A DNA stretch of 64,000 nucleotides from Pollenia angustigena (GCA_930367215.1 OV884059.1:149728511-149792510), one strand, 5' to 3'; positions 11,640-22,989 are shown, counted from the first letter of the stretch. The notes: generated by a model from the letters alone, not told the origin. Made by a program: numbers and translations.

Positions 11640-11903
11640 GAAAAAAAATTTTTTTCGGAAAAACTAGATAACTCCATTTTTCGAAAAAACAAGATAAGTG
11701 ACATTGATTTTCGGTTTTAATGTCCAAAAAAATTTAATGTAATCAGAAATGTTAAACATAATTTAAAATTGTTTTGTTAAATGCGCATGCATAGTAACAT
11801 AAATTCAAATGAAATAATTAGCGAAACATGTTTAAAACTTTAAGTGTGTTTTTCTCATGTTTTCAAAAAATGGAGTTATCTAGTTTTTCCATACGGCCAC
11901 AGA
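11640..11903. mobile_element. CTGTGGCCG-end TIR element, left end damaged
   Basis: The right end reads CTAGTTTTTCCATACGGCCACAG. Its inverted counterpart on the left starts at GGAAAAACTAGATAACTCCA, and the outermost bases are lost. Related copies are at 43184-43856 and 46390-46711. Confidence 0.6.
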
Positions 11904-12183
11904 TATGTACATACATATGTATCGTCGCACAGTGGGAAACTCATGAGCAGGCGGTCGAAATTCCATATATTTTGATTGGAACAGTATATTTTTGCTCGAT
12001 AGGTGGGATGTTAGCCTTTAATTTGCGCTTTTTGTAAAATTAAAAAAAGCATGAAATACAAAAATAAAGCCATATTTTATATTTTTTTATTTAAGAAAGA
12101 CAAACATGAAAAAAACCAATATGTACTTTGGACTTCAAGAAGAATTCTTGACAAAAAGTAGAAAAAACAGAGGTAAAGGAAAA

Positions 12184-12579
12184 ACATGTCAAATCAATTA
12201 AAAATGGATAATCATTCAAAAAAGCAAGTTTCGATCTACCAAAGGTAAAAATACAATTTGGTTAAAGGATTGATGTTTGACTATTGACGTCAGCAGTCGT
12301 CGATGGCTGCGAGTGTAAGACGGCAAATCCCTCTGAGGAGATCGAGTGGTAGCGATGGAAACGTCAGCGTAACAAGCCGCCTGGTTTCGAATCTCAGGTC
12401 AGTCAAGAATGAATGATTATCAATAACAATTTTAATTAATTTTCATGTTGTAAAATTACTTTCTTCCTAAAAATAATTTAATGAAAATTAAATTTGATGA
12501 ACTTAAGCCTAATTAAAAATATTAAAAATTTGGATTAAAAACCATAAATAGTTCAACAAAATAACCACAATACTAATTA
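12184..12579 (+). mobile_element. SINE-like dispersed element S, copy 1
   Basis: This is about 395 bp shared almost end to end with 14746-15149. It contains TTGACGTCAGCAGTCGTCGA, GGCTGCGAGTG and then a GTTTCGAATC stretch. The latter corresponds to GGTTCGAGCCC in copy 2, close to a tRNA B box. An A/T-rich tail ends at CACAATACTAATTA. A tRNA-derived SINE is possible, but the A-to-B spacing is longer than usual, so I keep the label tentative. Confidence 0.5.
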
Positions 12580-12980
12580 TTGTTAAAGCTAAGGCACGAG
12601 CTCTATGTTTGCATTTGCCCTTCAAGTTGTACTGAAAAAGGTCAACAAGAAAATGAAAGACAAAAAATGAAAAAACAAAACAAAAATATGTACTTTGAAC
12701 TTCAAGAAGAATTCTTGACAAAAAGTACGAAAAAAACAGAAGTAAAGGAAACACCCCTACAAGAATAGTGACGGTCATTTGACCTATCATATGACCGACA
12801 TTGCTGATACAGATGTCGGTCATCGCGTAGAACAAAGTTTCTATCATTTTCTTAAGGCCAACGTGAAAAAAATGACCTGAACTTTTGTGTACGTGTGATT
12901 TTGCATCCTTCTTTAACCTATGAATTTTTTGGTAGATAAAACATATATCTGATCTGTTTACTCTTATACTCTTTACATAT

Positions 12981-13075
12981 CAGTACTGATGTATAAACCG
13001 GACACAGCTGACTAGTCAGTACTGATGCATATACCGGTCCCAGCTGACTAGTCAGTACTGATGCATATATTCGTC
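12981..13075. repeat. 36-bp tandem repeat, about 2.6 copies
   Basis: CAGTACTGATG begins at 12981, 13017 and 13053, exactly 36 bases apart. Each is followed by TATA-ACCGG, then CAGCTGACTAGT. The third copy is incomplete. Confidence 0.85.
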
Positions 13076-13234
13076 ACTATTGACGTATTTTTAGCTTAAA
13101 TAAAACACGATTAATTTTATTAAATTCTCACACATATTTTTGTTTTTTATTTTAAATAAAATTCAATATTTGTTCGTTTTACAGAATAAATTAAATAAAT
13201 AAATAATTATTTTTTGTCCTATGTGGTAATTTAA

Positions 13235-13500
13235 ATTTTATAAAGCTTTTTTGCAATGGTCCCAACTTCAATATTTCACTTGGGTTTTGCTTAAGTCAAC
13301 CTTTGGTTAGCATTGATGCTATAGATAAGTATATATACTAAGGAATGATCCTACACTACCAGAATATCTCATAGTTTCATTAGAATCATTCCTAAGTATA
13401 TGTTTACATCTATAGCATCAATGTTAACCAAAGGTTGGCTTTAGCAAAAACCAAGTGTAATATTTAAAGAATGGGAATATTGCAAAAAGGCTTAATAAAA
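13235..13500. mobile_element. foldback/MITE hairpin of about 265 bp
   Basis: The left arm (TTTTTTGCAATGGTCCCA, CACTTGGGTTTTGC, AACCTTTGGTTA, GATGCTATAGAT) pairs with the right arm (ATCTATAGCATCAATGTTAACC, AAAAACCAAGTG, GGGAATATTGCAAAAA). The arms are about 110 bp each with a short loop around 13355-13385. It is non-coding. No target duplication was established. Confidence 0.7.
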
Positions 13501-13887
13501 CAGGGACCGATACAGTTATTCCTCCTTTCATAAACGTCAGATGATAACAGTTTTTTTATTAAATATTAGACGTTGCTCGTAACCAATAGTTTTATTAAAA
13601 AGTTATTGGTTTTTGCAAAACGTTTGGCTAGATCAAACATCATTTAACTGCTTTTAAATATCATTGTACAATTCTGCTACATATTGTATCCATTCGAAAC
13701 GTTTGCTTTGTTTAGTTTTTACTAAAAACTTTTTAGACCATAAAGAGTGTCTGATTCCTCACAATTGTAAAGATCACACACTAAAGAGGTTACTGTGCGA
13801 TCAAGAAGTGCTAGATTTGTGTTTTTCGCTACAATTTGCAAAATACTGTAAAATACAAAAAAAAGACGACTTAATTTTGTTAAAAAA

Positions 13888-14470
13888 CTAATTTTCATGA
13901 TAACATACCTCTGAATATCGTATAACCAACTCTGGCTCCTTATAATGCAACCAAATCAAGTTGACTGCTGTACGTATGCGTTTACACCATTCACTGCAGG
14001 TGGAAGAATTAACACGGAAAAATGTTTTGCCTCTAATCATAATATGACGATTATCCAACTGAACATCGGGATGAGCCTCTTCATTGAGAATACTTTTAGC
14101 ACCGCCAGCAGGAGCCAAACCAATTAATTCCCAGTAATCTACATGCAATTCGTGTCCACCTGGTGCATAAAACAAATAAATCAGTTTCTACAATATTGTT
14201 CACGAAACGAAACTTACCGATTTGCACAGGTTTTAGTGTACCAAACATTGTAAAAATCCGTAATGTAAATAAAAAATTAAACCTTTGCCTTGACGTCGTA
14301 AACGATGTGTCCATCCATAGATTTTAACGTTTCTGTTAATTTTCGACACATTCAAATATGCACCTGGCCAACTGGGATCTTCGGATATGAGTATTTTTGG
14401 CTTCATCCAAATTTTGTTTAGGCTTTTCCGCATCTTCAGCTTCGCCTTTTTCTTTTTCGCATTTTTTTAA
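13888..14470 (-). pseudogene. asparaginyl-tRNA synthetase pseudogene fragment
   Basis: On the - strand, pieces of a cytosolic AsnRS N-terminal region can be read. KILISEDPSWPGA and VKIYGWTHRLRRQGK represent the start of the OB-fold anticodon-binding domain. They are followed by GFLQC and then, in another frame, FGTLKPVQIGK, and after about 50 nt APGGHELHVDYWELIGLAP through HPDVQLDNRHIMIRG (ends at 14029). The frame breaks, an internal deletion after GFLQC and the absence of the catalytic domain show that it is dead. The segment 13888-14028 continues the last frame with unrelated residues (SEWCKRIRTAVNLIW) and a GTATGT donor-like site, so it may be a chimera. Confidence 0.75.
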
Positions 14471-14745
14471 CTTACTTACCCAAATCCTTTGGATTTTCTT
14501 TATTTATTTTAATAATTTAATAATTATTAAAATATTTTGCAGTATTTAATTTAAACAATTCACAAATTTTCACAAATATTAGCCAGTATGTATAACAAAA
14601 ATTAAAAAAAATTGGCATTTTTGTGGTGTTTTCAGTTGTTCTACTCTAACATATATGTTAGAGTGGTACAACTAATGTAAAATTGTTGCAAGTGTGTTAG
14701 TAAACATTTTTTTTTTTTAGTTTAGGTCATCCATTTCTTGTAGGG

Positions 14746-15149
14746 ACATGTAAAATAAATTAAAATAGATAATCATTCAAAGCAAATTTCGATCTACCAA
14801 AGGTTAAATACAATTTGGTTTAAGGATTGATGTTTGACTAATGACGTCAGCAGTCGTCGATGGCTGCGAGTGTTAAACGGCAAGCCCTCTGAGGAGATTG
14901 CGTGGTTGCAATCGAAACATGTCAGGGTAACCTGTCCGTAAAAACGCCTGGGTTCGAGCCCAGATTGAGTCAAGAATGAAAAATTATCAGTAAATTTTAA
15001 TTAATTTTCATGTTGTAAAATTCCTTTCTTCATAAAAATAATTTAATGAAAATTAAATTTGATGAACTTAAGCCTAATTAAAAAATATTAAAAAAAAATT
15101 TGGATTAAAAACCATAAATAGTTCAACAAAATAACCACAATACTAATTA
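14746..15149 (+). mobile_element. SINE-like dispersed element S, copy 2
   Basis: About 404 bp collinear with 12184-12579, sharing ATAATCATTCAAA, GTCAGCAGTCGTCGATGG and the tail ACAAAATAACCACAATACTA. CCTGGGTTCGAGCCCAG resembles a tRNA T-arm/B box. A third, minus-strand copy begins at 63477. Confidence 0.55.
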
Positions 15150-15289
15150 ACTTAAAATTCATTTAAAAAAACGGATCATTTAATTTAAAACAAATGATTT
15201 TTACATTCATTTTTAAATTTTTTATTTATTAAACAGCATATGTATTCCTTAAAATTGAATAGTTTTTACTTTTAAAACAACAATTAATG

Positions 15290-15610
15290 TTGAGAGAATT
15301 TCAACTAATTGTAGTGGGGAGTGTAAGATGAGATAAACCCACTTTTTTATTGTTGATGTATTTTGTTCAAGCTTTGATATTGTTACAAGTAAAACTGTTG
15401 CTATAAGTCTTATACGTTTAACAGTTTTATTTGGTTTAATATCTTTAGTTTGTCTAAAATCTTTATGGATGAAGTTTCCTGATGATCTGGCCTAAGCAAC
15501 CAGTGAAATGCATAGGAATAGCTTATCCCATCAACAATAAATTTCAAGTGTTTTTATCAAGAATAAAAACTGGGAATTAAACACGAATAACAAAATCTTT
15601 TGATAATAAA
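15290..15610 (+). repeat. dispersed repeat family R, copy
   Basis: It starts with TTGAGAGAATTTCAACTAA and GTAGTGGGGAGTGTAAGATG, then carries all the motifs listed for the copy at 11070. The start has an internal inverted motif (CAATTAATGTTGAGAG / TCAACTAATTG). It extends farther 5' than the 11070 copy. Confidence 0.75.
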
Positions 15611-15768
15611 AAAATAAATACGGAAAAACATTATTTTTTGGTAGTTTGTTTTTTGAATAACAAACATAAATGTTAAAAAATAAAATTATTCGTAAAATAA
15701 CTATATTTTTATTAAATTTTAACTATACGGAAAACGAATTTAATAACCCAAAATCAGTTACTGTAATA

Positions 15769-17320
15769 ATTTTATGAGTGTATGAACTCTGCTTTCAACT
15801 GCTTACATTGGTCAGATTTAATTTCGGCCCGTAGAACACCAATTATATTATTATGTTTGTCATCCTGGATCTGCATGGTTAACACCCAGTTCTCACCTTT
15901 AACACTCACATTCATGATGAATTCTTCAAGTTCAGGTTCAATGGTGGGTAGGTCGGGTGATCTACTACGAACATCGACGTGGGCCATACGTTAACCCTCA
16001 CGATGTACAAACTCTAATAATTTCATCAGCCATCTGGCCACCTTCTGGAGAAGCTCCCTTTTGATTTTAATTGTAGTAATCGCCGTACAGTCAGTGACCA
16101 CACGAAACGGCTTGCCTAATAAGTAAATACGGAAGCGTTCCAATGTCTCTACCACAGCCAGCACCTCCAGTTCGTAGCTGTGGTATTTTGCCTCAGTATC
16201 GGAACAATGTCGGCTAAAATAGAATACTGGATGCCATTCGTCATCACCTGTGGACTGCAAAAGTACCCCGGCCAGTCCTAAACTGCTCGCATCGGTATGA
16301 ACCTCGTGTCGTGCCGACAAATCGTATATAGCAAGTACGGGCTTGTTACACAGAATCTCGATTAGTTTGTAAAACGCTTGGTTTTGTGGTGCGCCTCATT
16401 GGAATCTGATAATTTCATTTTTCCGTGACAGCATTGTAAGTGGTCGTGATATTAATGCGTAATTCTCCACGAATTTCCTTAAAATCCCGTCAGCCAAAGA
16501 AATCGTCGGACCTCGGTGGTGTTCGTTGGTATTTTAAAATTCTAAATTGCCCTGACTTTCTCGTCACCAGGCGTTATACCAGACATATTAACCGTGTGAC
16601 CCAAATATGAAATTTCCTCCGCCAGGAAATAACACTTATCTAAACGTAAAGTGAGCCCGCTGTCCTCCAGCGTATTTAAGAATCTTTTCAAGCGATCGAC
16701 ACCTTCCTCAACAGTCTTACGGGGAATTATAACGTCATCCAGATATGCCAATACCTCACTTGGCTTCATTTTTCCAACAATACGGTTCATCACGGCTTAG
16801 AAAACTGCCGGGGCGTTTACGAGTCCGAAAGGCATTCGGTTGTACTCGTAATGACTCTCAAATGTAACGAACGCAGTAAATTTTTTCGATTCTTCTTCAA
16901 CTTCTATTTGATGGTAGCCCATGCGCAGGTCAGTAGTGTTGCTCCTCCATTAGTGGCATAGGGAAGGGTATCTTCACAGTTATCATATTAAATTGCCGGT
17001 AATCTATACATAATCGGTGCTCCCCATTCTTTTTCTCAACTAGAACTAATCATAGGGGGAATCAGATTTTCGTATTATTTTACTTTCAAGGAGTTCCTTT
17101 ACAATGTTAGATACAATTTCACGTTTTGCAAATGCAATTCGATAAGGCCTAGAGCATATAGGTTCAGGCTTACTCACTTGTATTTTCATCTTCACCAGGT
17201 AACACCTGCCTAATTCTTGTACATTGTCCGCAAAACAAGCTCTATGCTCATTGAGAATAGACTGGAGTCGTGTGCTCTCGTCGGGTGTTAACAATTGCTT
17301 AGAATTAATGGCATTTATTT
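15769..17320 (-). pseudogene. Ty3/gypsy retrotransposon pol remnant (RT-RNase H)
   Basis: The - strand shows reverse transcriptase and RNase H pieces in broken frames. TPDESTRL to CSRPYRIAFAKRE lies before the [13 protein letters not shown] can be read across a frame break. LAYLDDVI is the RT active-site YLDD (about 16735). LRLDKCYF and SYLGHTV follow, then HTDASSLGLAGVLLQ and KYHSYELEVLAVV of RNase H (about 16155-16310). Several stops and frameshifts interrupt the reading, and no gag, integrase or LTR was found. The 5' side is cut by the tandem repeat at 17321. This is an inactive fragment. Confidence 0.85.
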
Positions 17321-17812
17321 TTCTATTAAGCGCATAACTTGAGAACGGCTTGACCGATTTGAACGATTTTTTCTTAAAAATGATTGCCATGGTCCAACTT
17401 CTGAGGTTTTTACTTAAAGAAAATTTTTCCCCTCCCACTTTTTTCGATTTACCTAAAATCAAAAAACGGATCCATCGATTTGACTAAATTTTCTTTTAAA
17501 TGTTCGTATTAATCCATTTTACGTTTTCATCGAAAGAAAAATGTACCACGCCTACTTTTACGCCCACTTTTTCTATTAAGCGCATAACTTGAGAACGGCT
17601 TGAACGATTTCGGCATGGTCCAACTTAGGTTTTTACGGAAAGAAAATTTTGCCCCGCCCACTTTTTTCGATTTACCCAAAATCAGAAAACGGCTCCATCG
17701 ATTTGACTTATTTTTCTTCTAAATGTTCGTATCTTTTTAACGGATTTTAAAAATCGAACGCAAAATTTTTTCCTAATTTGGACAGGACAACGTCTGTAGG
17801 TCAGCTAGTAAA
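17321..17812. repeat. 250-bp tandem repeat, two copies
   Basis: TTCTATTAAGCGCATAACTT starts at 17321 and 17571. The shared stretch continues through GAGAACGGCTTGA, ATGGTCCAACTT, CCACTTTTTTCGATTTAC and CCATCGATTTGACT. The second copy ends in GGACAGGACAACGTCTG and a GGTCAGCTAGT terminus. Such tails are often found at the 3' end of tandem-repeat-bearing insect elements. Family not identified. Confidence 0.7.
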
Positions 17813-18009
17813 TAATGAAAAAAAAAAAATTGGTTGCAATTCTCCCAACATTAATTGTAATTGTAAGAGTGTTAAGAAAAATCAAAATAATAAAAAAAAC
17901 AAATTGCTTTATTGTTTTCGCAGTTGTATCATTTCCGCAAGGCGGATTAACTAACTTTTCTTTCCAATAATATAATTGTTTATAACATACATCCAGCCTT
18001 GACCAGCTG

Positions 18010-18251
18010 CCGTATTCTGTAATTCGCTTAGCTAAAGCTTAATCTCGATCGCTAAAACTCCTTAGAAAAAAAATTTTTCAAAATTTTTAGCGATGACACT
18101 AAAAGCTAAAATTACGGCAGATTAAATTTGTATTGCATTGCCAAATTTAGCAATGCACGTTACTGAATTATATTTGTAGCCAAAAATTGCTAAATCAACT
18201 TTATAGATTTTTAGCGATAGAGATTTAGCTTTAGCGAATTACGGAATACGG
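18010..18251. mobile_element. 242-bp TIR element with possible 3-bp target duplication
   Basis: The ends CCGTATTCTGTAATTCGC and GCGAATTACGGAATACGG are inverted repeats. Further inverted motifs AGCTAAAGCT/AGCTTTAGC and CGATCGCTA/TAGCGATAG lie inside. CTG flanks both sides (18007-18009 and 18252-18254), suggesting a 3-bp duplication as for PIF/Harbinger. The palindrome CAGCTG/CTGCAG context makes this ambiguous. Confidence 0.6.
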
Positions 18252-18864
18252 CTGCAGAACTACCAAAAGTTGCATTAATTAGGTGTGTCACGGGAACCAA
18301 ATTCGTACGAAAGTAAAAACGTTTTTACCTTCTCTAGAAACGTAAACCGCAACAAATTTTCGTTTTTAGCTGTAGTTACTAATTCGAGATCACTAACATA
18401 AAAGAAACGTTTAACAATATTTCAAATTATATAGAATTCTGTTGTTTCTTAAGTTGTGTCTTGAAAAATAGACAAAACCTGTTTAGATAACAAATTTTTT
18501 ATATTTCTTAAAGGCAACAAACTAAACAAGAAAAAAAATGTGAAAATAAACAAAAAAAAAAGCATTTTTTGTTATTTTCTGTAATCTATCTTAGCTGCAA
18601 TTATTAAATCACTGGGCATATTGATATGTAGCAATTTTTCAAGGATAAAATTTAGTTCTCAACAAGTTTTTTAATTTATTTTCGAAGTAGCCACAATCAT
18701 TTATATTTTTATGTTTACAAATAAGCTGTTTACTAATGTTGTCATACTAAATTACAAAAAAAAAAAAAAAAAACGTACGAAAGCTGAAGAAGCAAACCAA
18801 TAACGGTACGAATTTAAAAAAATGTGAAAATGTTCACTTTCGTACAAATTCTGTGACATGACTA

Positions 18865-19662
18865 GGTGCGTTTGAGTACTTCTACAGTAAAATGCAGTAA
18901 ATGAGTAAACTGAAAAATTTGCTCTCACAAAAAGCTGTTGTCCAAAAAAGTACGCGAACGCAAAATTTGTAAAAATTCGTAAAATAAAGCCAACAGCTGA
19001 TGGCAAATATTTGAAGTGTTGAAAAATATTGACACTTTAGACTACTTAACTCGTTTTCTTATCGGTACTCGATTAAATACTTTTTATAGCACGAACATTT
19101 TTGGAAAATACAAGCAAACTATTTTATGTAATCTTTCATTATTGTTTGTTTTTTATTTTATTTGATTTTACTAATTTGTAGCGGGTTAATTTATTTAAAA
19201 GAACATGAATAATTTTTTTGCTATTGATTACTTAAGTATCCAAATACTTCACACTTTTACAACTCTAAGAAATTAACATAACAAAAAAAAATTTCAAAAG
19301 TTTGTATTTAGCCAAATTTATGCTTCACAAACAAGTTTAATTAATTAATAGTTATTCACTTTTTGTTATGGTTTAATTTTTATTTCAACTTTTCTTTTAT
19401 TTAACAATTTTTTCTCAATTTGTATGCTTTTTATTTGTTTCTTTTGCTTGTTTACCTTTTGAAACATATGTTTTTTTGATTTACTAAATTTTACTGCAAA
19501 AATTTCTGCAGTAAAATTTTATAATACTCAGACAAGAACTGTCACTTTTCGCTCTCAATTTATGTTCTCATTTACTGCATTTTGTGTACTCGAACGCAAT
19601 TTCGTAAAATGCAGTAAAGTTTAGTAAAAAATAGTAAAAACTTTTGTGTTCTCGAACGCAAC
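18865..19662 (+). mobile_element. 798-bp TIR element, TA target site (copy 1)
   Basis: The ends GGTGCGTTTGAGTAC and GTTCTCGAACGCAAC are inverted repeats flanked by TA. Subterminal inverted motifs (ACAGTAAAATGCAGTAAATGAG against CATTTACTGCATTTT) follow. The copy at 37179-37976 is in the opposite orientation and has exactly the same length. No protein is encoded. Confidence 0.85.
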
Positions 19663-19977
19663 TATTGTTAATTTGTATTCATGATGTTATACTAACATAT
19701 TATGTACATACATATATACGTTAGTATATATGTACCTGTAGGAAGACTGAGATCAAGTGTCTCCAAATCGGCACTTTTTCGATTGTTTTGGTGACTAGGT
19801 CCCAAATAAGCGACTATCCTAAAATCACTAAAGGGCAAACAAATCTCACATACATAAATGAAGATATCTAAATAATATTCGGCACAAAGAACTTTTTTAT
19901 GAATCTTAAATCCACTTATGTACATAATTTTGTTCTGGCGAACTTCAAAGAAAACTTTCATAGTGTGAACCCAGACT
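19663..19977. other. non-coding spacer
   Basis: AT-rich with a palindromic stretch (about 19690-19735: ATACTAACATAT...ATACGTTAGTATATATG). An 89-codon frame on the - strand matches nothing recognised and is not called. Confidence 0.4.
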
Positions 19978-20245
19978 AACTCATGTCGAAAACTATCAAA
20001 AGAGATTACGTCGTTACGTTATAAATGTCATAATATTGCACTCGAAGCCGATGTGATATTGCAGACGTTCAGAACGCCAGTACCACATATCGTTGACGGC
20101 GACCAAAATTTACTAAAATTGAAAATTTTTAAACGACGGCGGCGAAAATACAACCGTCGGCTATACCAAATTGTGTAAAGAACGACTTTAATGTTTGTCA
20201 TTTGCAAACGAGCTTTGAAGACATTCGTATATTTTATAAAAATGT
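19978..20245 (+). repeat. dispersed repeat, second copy of the 2848 block
   Basis: It has the same order of motifs as 2848-2995: CTCATGTCGAAAACTATC, GTCGTTACGTTATAAAT, CACTCGAAGCCGATGTG, GCAGACGTT and CCGTCGGCTATACC. A hairpin-rich piece (20340-20600) with ACGAAAATGTTACAGACACA follows before gene B. Confidence 0.6.
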
Positions 20246-20691
20246 TCAAAGCAAACTAATAAAACAATAAAAAATGTGCCAAGAACAAAATATTATTATT
20301 ATTATTCGTTGCATTTTTAGTTGTTTTTTAGTGTTAAAACTTTTTCTCGCCCCATTTTTATTCGGGAGTTTATTTGACAGTTCAAAGCGGGAACTTTTCT
20401 CACGAAAATGTTACAGACACACTTTTTCTGTAAATTGGCGAGTAATTTCCTTACGTGACAGCTTGTACTCGCCAAAAAAAGTTACAGACACAGTTAAGTG
20501 AGAAAAGCAGCTGTTTGTTTCAATTTATGGCATTTTTGTTTCATTTCACACATTTCAATCGAAAACTTTCTCGACGCGAGAGTTACAGAACATGGGCACT
20601 GGTTAAAAATTATGCCAGCAAAAAAACCATTCTCGCCACTCTTGCCAACAAGTTGTAATACGCAGGCATGACTTTTGGTCCGCCCACTCAT

Positions 20692-20856
20692 TTGTTCTGT
20701 CGCTGTCGCTTTTAATCTGTTCTTTCTAGTTTGCAAAAATGGTTAGATGTGGCAACTTTAACAAGAAGGTTTTGTTTACAAACAATAAATTTTGTTTGGA
20801 AAATTCGAAGAATAATTACAAATTTAATATTCTTTGATAAATAAATAACTTAAATA
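20692..20856 (+). promoter_or_regulatory. upstream/5' UTR block of gene B shared with gene A
   Basis: See the block at 8268-8448. Identity extends from the TCGCTGTCGC motif to the ATG with small indels, so the A/B duplication included the promoter-proximal region. Confidence 0.5.
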
Positions 20857-22913
20857 ATGTCTACAACTTTATGCTGCAGCTTGTGTTGCACACTAAGCGA
20901 TGAATATAAACATTTACAAAATGAAGAAGGAGAAAGCAATGAAGTCTATGAAATAACAGTAAAATATTTTGATCCCATGGTAAGTATGTAAATCTCTTTA
21001 AATATTTCCTTTTTATATTACTTACCTTCCATTATAGCTAATAACAGATGAGGAATCCGGACAATTTTCACAAGAAAGCAGGGTTCTTTGTCAAGACTGT
21101 TGGACACCCATCAAAGAGTTTCACGAATTTCAGCAGCATGTTGTAAAAACTCGATCACTCCTAGAAAAATCGGATATAAAACAATTGCATTTGATAATTA
21201 AAACAGAAAATGAAGTAGATGGTGAAAATGTGCATGCAATTTTTAAAGATAATAAAGATCGTGATGCTAACGATAATAATGATGATTACCATATTGAAAA
21301 TTTATTTAAAATGAATGTGGATGTTTCTGACAAAAATTCAATTAGTTCAGACGATGAAATACCTTTAATTAGTTGGAAAAACACTAAGGCAACTAATAAA
21401 AATACATTAATATTAACAAACATAAAAGATGCTAAAGTAAACGAAAAATCCGAAATGGGTTATCTAAAACAAAGGGAAAAGCCTAAAGTTGGAAGGGGTA
21501 GAAAATCCAAAACTATTTCCATAAAGGAAAATGGCCTTCAAATCAAAAAAGTAAAAGTAAAGGAAGAAGATAAAAAAGAAAAGAGTAATTCAAAATTTAA
21601 TTTAAAAAAAGCTCGAGAATCAGATGATTTTATACGGGAATGGAAACCTATATTGGAATGTGATTTATGTGAAGAAACTTCATCGAGTTTTGATAAATTA
21701 CGTTCTCATTTTAGAGAAAAACATAAAACGAGATTTTACATAAAGTGCTGTGAGCGAAAATTTTATCGTCGGTATGTTTTAGTTAATCATATACAGTTGC
21801 ATCTCAATCCAGAAACTCATAAATGTGAAATATGCGGTAAAGTAAGTGCGAATAAAAACAATCTTAAACTACATAAAAAATTAATGCATGAAGAAATTGA
21901 ACAACTTGAATGCGAAGTTTGTCATAAATTATTTAATTTAAAAACCTCTTTAGATCGTCATTTACTCACCCATGTTACGGGAGATAAAGATTTTGTCTGC
22001 CAAGAATGTGGGAAAGGGCAAGGCGAATTCAACAAGGTAAACTCAACTCGTCAGCCGTTCATCAGCTGTGTCCACGGCGAATTAAGAAAAAATAGGGAAA
22101 CGTCAAAATAAAATTTGGTTTATGTTTTGCGCCAAAATAACCGAAAAAATTTCTGAGAAAAACTGCGAATAATTAAAGTGAATTTAATAATCTCTTTTAT
22201 TACCCAAACAAAATTTTTATTTTGTTTTTCAATAAATTTTTGCCGTGTCAGCATTTTTGACAGCCGCCTATTAAATTGCAAAAAAATACATGGGGCTTTT
22301 TGTAGTTGTAGAGTTGCACTTACCTTGTTGAATTCGCCTTGGGAAAGGGTATGTGCTAGAAGTGCAACTTAAATCCCACATTAAAACTGTTCACAATGTT
22401 GATCGTGTTTGCGATCAGTGTGGAAGAACTGTTCATGGCATACAAGCTCTTAAAAAGCATTTAATGGAACATGCTGGCATTTCAAAACCTAAATTTCCAT
22501 GTGATGAATGTGGAGTAGAATTAAATTCTCGAAATGGTCTTAAACGTCATAAGGCTGCCTATCACCATGATGGTACAACGATTTATGTGTGTAGCATTTG
22601 TGGTAAAATTGCGGCGAGCGAAAGTGCTTTACTAAATCATAAAAAGTATGTTCACGAAGAGGAACGCAAACATAAGTGTTCTTATTGTGATAAAGCATTT
22701 AAACGTCCAAAAAACTTACAAGAACATATTGCCACCCACACTGGCCAAGACTTGTATCAGTGTCCACATTGCCCACAAACCTTTAAGGTAAGCGCAAATA
22801 TGCATCATCATCGGAAAAAGGTGCATCCTGTTGAATGGGAGGAGGGCAGAAAAAATCGTTTACAAGTACCTAAAGTGGATATAAATCACGTTAAAAATCA
22901 AGTTGTGCTTTAA
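20857..22913 (+). pseudogene. ZAD-C2H2 zinc-finger gene B, interrupted by a transposon
   Basis: Exon 1 is 20857-20979 (123 nt). A 58-bp intron follows, and exon 2 begins at 21038. It shows the ZAD pairs CCSLCC and CQDCW, an acidic then basic linker, and fingers 1-4. Finger 5 is cut after CQECGKG by a 323-bp insertion (22019-22341). Translation then runs into transposon sequence and stops at 22111, giving a 398-residue product. After the insertion, the rest of finger 5 and fingers 6-10 continue to the stop at 22913. Without the insertion and one copy of the 8-bp duplication, exon 2 would be 1545 nt, a whole number of codons, so no other damage is visible. It is the closest paralog of gene A but lacks A's duplication. 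It could be a recent null allele rather than a fixed pseudogene. Confidence 0.88.
22019..22341. mobile_element. 323-bp CAAGG-end MITE inserted in gene B
   Basis: The ends are perfect inverted repeats for 22 bp, starting CAAGGCGAATTCAACAAG on the left with its exact complement on the right. The direct duplication GGAAAGGG is 8 bp (22011-22018 and 22342-22349). The interior is non-coding and contains TTTGACAGCCGCCTATTAAA. An 8-bp duplication with ends starting CA fits the hAT or P superfamilies. No transposase is present. The neighbour at 23933-24255 has the same length. Confidence 0.93.
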
Positions 22914-22983
22914 AGAATTTTAATTTACATATTTAATTTTTTTTTTTAATTTATGACATTGTTATAGTGTAAAATACTTTTTA

Positions 22984-22989
22984 AATAAA
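22984..22989 (+). terminator. polyadenylation signal of gene B
   Basis: AATAAA lies 71 bases after the gene B stop, matching the position seen in gene A. Confidence 0.45.

Larger units (their letters stand above)
10760..12183. other. repeat-rich spacer after gene A
   Basis: No gene is seen. The stretch contains a member of the dispersed family R (about 11070-11290) and a TIR element of the CTGTGGCCG-end family (about 11640-11903). A short repeated block at 12115-12175 (ATGTACTTTG-ACTTCAAGAAG) recurs at 12690-12750. Confidence 0.5.

Noticed and set aside
12580..12768. Lys/Glu-rich 62-codon frame
   Set aside because: Part of it duplicates a non-coding block at 12115-12175, and it has no start context or family match.
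12981..13075. CRISPR-like array of direct repeats
   Set aside because: The 36-bp units are contiguous without unique spacers, and the DNA is from an animal genome. It is a simple tandem repeat.
17046..17462. 138-codon frame taken as one gypsy protein
   Set aside because: Only the part below about 17320 resembles Ty3/gypsy pol. The rest is read-through of the 250-bp tandem repeat.
22036..22311. The MITE in gene B acting as a spliced intron (AAG|GTAAAC donor, TTGTAG acceptor)
   Set aside because: The donor is phase 0, but the acceptors at 22251, 22263, 22305 and 22311 all lead into the same wrong frame, which stops by 22357 at the latest. Splicing would not restore the protein.
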